A DNA stretch of 64,000 nt from Sva-07 sp963793335 (lineage in GTDB: Bacteria; Actinomycetota; Acidimicrobiia; Acidimicrobiales; Ilumatobacteraceae). Below are positions 61,483 to 64,000 of the stretch, piece by piece. Numbering within the stretch: position 1 is the stretch's first letter; every line of letters begins with the position of its first letter. Below the pieces are notes generated by a model, which had not been told where the DNA came from, did not search any database, and saw nothing but the letters and a program-made list of their open reading frames with translations. The position numbers and the translations under genes are program-made. Where the stretch lies: contig CAWBZS010000001.1 in assembly GCA_963793335.1 (NCBI GenBank), positions 930,001 to 994,000 on the forward strand, in the 5' to 3' direction.

Positions 61483-62628
61483 TCACTTCGCTTTCGCAAC
61501 AGCCGCACGGGCGGCGTCGAGCATGGTGGGTTCGGACTGGAGTTTGTCGGCGGGAATGCCGGCGTCGAGCAGGATCTGGCGACCCTCCTCGGCGTTGGTG
61601 CCGTCGAGGCGGATCACGATCGGAGCTCGCAGCTCGACCCGACCCATCGCCTCCACGATGCCCTTGGCGACTTCCTCGCCGCGGGTGATGCCACCGAAGA
61701 TGTTGATCAGGATCGACTGGACCTCGTCGTCGAAGTTGATCACTTCGAGCGCTCCGGCCATCACGTCGGCATTGGCGCCACCGCCGATGTCGAGGAAGTT
61801 GGCCGCCGCGCCACCGACCTGGTTGACGACGTCGAGGGTCGACATCGCCAGGCCGGCACCGTTGGCGATGATGCCCACGGAACCATCGAGGCCGATGTAC
61901 TGGAGGCCCTTCTCGGCGGCCATCTTCTCGCGGTCGTCCATCTCGGTGAGCCCGCGGAAGGCATCCCATTCGGGGTGGCGGAACTCGGCGTTCTCGTCGA
62001 GGGTGACCTTCGCATCGAGTGCGTGGACTTCACCGGTCGGCTTGAGGATCAGCGGGTTGATCTCGGCGAGGTCGCAATCGCCCTCGGTGAAGCATCGGTA
62101 CAACTTCACCAAGATGTCGGCGGCACCGTCGAGCGCACGTTCGGGCAGCTTCGCATCGACGCACGCTTGGCGAGCCGTGGCGAGGTCGAGCCCGTCGATC
62201 GGGTTGATGTGGAGCTTCACGATGGCGTCGGGGTTGGCCTCGGCGACCGTCTCGATCTCGACGCCGCCTTCGGCCGACAGCATCAGCAGGTGCAACTTCG
62301 CGGCACGGTCGAGCGTGAACGAGGCGTAGTACTCCTCGTCGATGTCGGACGCGGTCTCGATCCAGAGCCGCCTGACCACATGGCCCTTGATGTCCATGCC
62401 GAGGATGTTGCCGGCGTGTTCACGCAGTTCGGCCTCGTTGTCGGCGAGCTTGATGCCGCCCGCCTTGCCGCGGCCACCGACCTGGACTTGCGCCTTGACC
62501 ACCACGGGGTAGCCAGCCTGGTTGGCCTCCTTCACCGCCTCGTCGACGGTGTCAGCGGGGCCGCCGGGGCTCACCGGGATGTCGTAGCGGGCGAAGTACT
62601 GCTTGCCCTGGTATTCGAAGAGATCCAC
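61483..62628 (-). CDS. sucC: Succinyl-CoA synthetase beta subunit
   Basis: ATP-grasp nucleotide-binding subunit, 381 residues. The opening MDLFEYQGKQYFARYDIPV is standard; VVKAQVQVGGRGKAGGIKLA is the ATP-grasp lysine region. CDLAEINPLIL and VNQVGGAAANFLDIGGGA are the conserved metal- and phosphate-binding parts. The start is GTG 62628. Bases 62629-62817 upstream contain no gene that I can support. Confidence 0.96.
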   Translation of the reverse strand: MDLFEYQGKQYFARYDIPVSPGGPADTVDEAVKEANQAGYPVVVKAQVQVGGRGKAGGIKLADNEAELREHAGNILGMDIKGHVVRRLWIETASDIDEEYYASFTLDRAAKLHLLMLSAEGGVEIETVAEANPDAIVKLHINPIDGLDLATARQACVDAKLPERALDGAADILVKLYRCFTEGDCDLAEINPLILKPTGEVHALDAKVTLDENAEFRHPEWDAFRGLTEMDDREKMAAEKGLQYIGLDGSVGIIANGAGLAMSTLDVVNQVGGAAANFLDIGGGANADVMAGALEVINFDDEVQSILINIFGGITRGEEVAKGIVEAMGRVELRAPIVIRLDGTNAEEGRQILLDAGIPADKLQSEPTMLDAARAAVAKAK

Positions 62629-62817
62629 GTCGGGGTCACTCGCTTTCTGGTTGCGTCAGGTGGTCGATCCGCCAGCGGTCGCGGCGTCGGGCCGAGTAGT
62701 GCCACTCGATGCGAGACGTGCGCTTCACGAAGCAGGAACCATACGCCACCGCAAGCGGTTGCGCCGAAACGACCTCGCGCCACGGAACGATCAGAATTGA
62801 CCGGCAGACTGTGATCG

Positions 62818-63345
62818 ATGTCGAACGTGCAGCGGCCGGTCCGATTGAAGTCGCCAGTGGCCCGCGCTGTCGTGCCGGTGCTCGGTGGCGTGGTGTTCCT
62901 GGTCGCGCTCGCGGCGATCACCTGGGGCATCGCGGCGTGGATGTCGAGCGGCAACGTCGAAGTGACCGATCGGCTCGCGCCGAGCCGCATCGAGATCGGC
63001 TCGGTGCAGAACGCGTCCCAGAGCATTGCGGAGGATGGCCCGATCATCCTGCCCGGGCTGAGCACCACCACCGGCGAACGAACCCTGGTCCTCGATCACC
63101 AGGGAGACGATCCGACGCGTGGCTGGCGGATCTACTATGCGTACCCGGTTGGGCAGCCCGACTGCCCGGTGACACAGGTGGTCGCCACCGGCGAACTTCG
63201 CGACTGCAACGACGACCCGATCGAGGTCAGCGACCTGTCTCCGCCGGAATCGGGTGTGTTCCCGGTCGTCGAGAATCAGCGAATCCTCTACATCGACCTC
63301 ACCGGCGTCACGACCGCAGCGCCGACCACCGACGCCACGGGGTGA
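62818..63345 (+). CDS. Membrane-anchored protein of unknown function
   Basis: A 175-residue protein: a basic N-terminus, one membrane helix (VVPVLGGVVFLVALAAITWGIAAWM), then an extracytoplasmic domain of about 125 residues with two close cysteine pairs (PDCPVTQV, LRDCNDDP) that could form a disulfide, and a Thr-rich end. No recognised family. Confidence 0.65.
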   Translation: MSNVQRPVRLKSPVARAVVPVLGGVVFLVALAAITWGIAAWMSSGNVEVTDRLAPSRIEIGSVQNASQSIAEDGPIILPGLSTTTGERTLVLDHQGDDPTRGWRIYYAYPVGQPDCPVTQVVATGELRDCNDDPIEVSDLSPPESGVFPVVENQRILYIDLTGVTTAAPTTDATG

Positions 63346-63392
63346 GCGGCCCACCAAGCAGACGTGGGTGAGCTCGCGCAGCGCCCGACGGT

Positions 63393-63821
63393 TCAGGCGG
63401 TCGACATCGCATCGACGAGGCGCTCAGCGAAGACTTCGCTGTGCTCGTCGAGCTTGCTCCGGCTGAGTGCGAGCCCACCGATCACGTAGGCGCCGGTGTC
63501 GCCGAGCGCCTGATCGAGTTTGTCGAGCGCTTTGCCGGGGTCGAGCGCAAAGGTGCAGAAGCCCGCAACGCGCTTGCCGCGCATCGTGGGCAGGTTGGAG
63601 ATGTTCGAGATCGCCCACGGGGCCTGGCCGAACAGGAACGCCCCGTGCACCCAGGTACCCACGAGCACCAGATCGGCTTGTTGGATCGACGCGTAGTCGG
63701 GTTGCTTCACTTTCGACAGACCGGTGATCGTCCACCGCTCCTGCGCGAGCAGCCCGGCCACCTTCTCGGCCGCCGTCCACGTGTTCCCCGTCAAGCTCTC
63801 GACCAACAGTGCTGCCTTCAC
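63393..63821 (-). CDS. Flavodoxin-domain protein
   Basis: A 142-residue protein with a flavodoxin-like start (ALLVESLTGNTWTAAEKVAGLL) whose SLTGNT loop matches the FMN-phosphate site, followed by ADLVLVGTWVHGAFLFGQAP and GKRVAGFCTFALDPGKALDKL, which resemble the isoalloxazine loops. Likely an electron carrier or a flavodoxin-like regulator. Start GTG 63821 by fold; no clear ribosome-binding site. Confidence 0.72.
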   Translation of the reverse strand: MKAALLVESLTGNTWTAAEKVAGLLAQERWTITGLSKVKQPDYASIQQADLVLVGTWVHGAFLFGQAPWAISNISNLPTMRGKRVAGFCTFALDPGKALDKLDQALGDTGAYVIGGLALSRSKLDEHSEVFAERLVDAMSTA

Positions 63822-63900
63822 GTCGGAGATTCTTGCAGGTCGGCCGCCCGCATCCCACACTGCCGATCACCAGCCCGGCCGATGCCCCTCACCGCCGACG

Positions 63901-64000
63901 TCACCACGAGACCTCGTCGCACCCGACGTGGGTGTCGGGCTCCACCTGGAAGGTGCCATGGCTGATCCCGTGACGCTGAGCGAGACAGACACGCGCTGCG
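63901..64000 (-). CDS. C-terminal end of a probable cation diffusion facilitator (partial)
   Basis: The minus strand is open from the window edge to a stop at 63901-63903 and gives about 32 residues, with LAQRHGISHGTFQVEPDTHV. A His-containing segment ending in a TxQVE pattern is the usual end of the cytoplasmic domain of CDF-type metal exporters. The assignment rests on this short piece only. Bases 63822-63900 upstream of the flavodoxin gene hold nothing else. Confidence 0.45.
   Translation of the reverse strand, partial: AARVCLAQRHGISHGTFQVEPDTHVGCDEVSW

Overview
The window is a gene-dense, GC-rich bacterial chromosome segment. Two WhiB-family regulators, a TatA, DUF3097 and DUF2342 families, a SenX3/RegX3-type phosphate regulon and GTG/TTG starts point to an actinomycete. 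The combination resembles Acidimicrobiia, probably an Ilumatobacter-like lineage; that placement is an inference from gene content. I see no rRNA, tRNA, phage, insertion sequence or CRISPR array, and no gene-free stretch reaches 300 bases.

Layout. 1-3284: end of an unknown gene, then a GT4 glycosyltransferase, a methyltransferase and an alpha/alpha-toroid protein in one transcription unit. 3316-8977: paired palindromic repeats, PlsC, an MFS transporter, a methyltransferase/nitroreductase pair, TesB and a secreted sugar dehydrogenase-like lipoprotein. 8991-15435 (minus strand): HAD phosphatase, RIO kinase, PPK2, RNB ribonuclease, MreB, a small membrane protein and MoaE. 15517-19542: a membrane protein, a sugar-nucleotide epimerase-like protein, a degenerate DUF2342 metalloprotease and an MFS transporter. 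19607-28790: the phosphate regulon pstSCAB-phoU-senX3-regX3, with a clear PHO box before pstS, followed by ppk1. 29329-35480: two WhiB genes, tatA, a VWA/AAA pair around a cyclase and a GH1-like pseudoenzyme. 35596-43561: a GH2 protein, sdhCAB and the membrane pyrophosphatase hppA. 43691-52452: mixed genes, ending in an AbiEi-like gene bracketed by palindromic repeats and mdh. 52548-57682: tandem acyltransferase-SGNH proteins and metF. 57818-64000: DUF805, purH, a membrane protein, sucCD, a flavodoxin-like protein and the end of a probable cation efflux protein.

Themes. Phosphate and polyphosphate handling is concentrated here (pst/pho, ppk1, ppk2, hppA), as are TCA-cycle enzymes (sdhCAB, mdh, sucCD). 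A TAnnnT-type -10 box lies 6-8 bases before the start codon of many genes, which implies widespread leaderless transcription and settles several start choices. A 43-bp palindrome occurs seven times, mostly as same-orientation pairs about 63 bp apart, always outside genes. Three to five genes carry apparent single-base frameshifts; since one is purH, errors in the assembled sequence are the likeliest cause.
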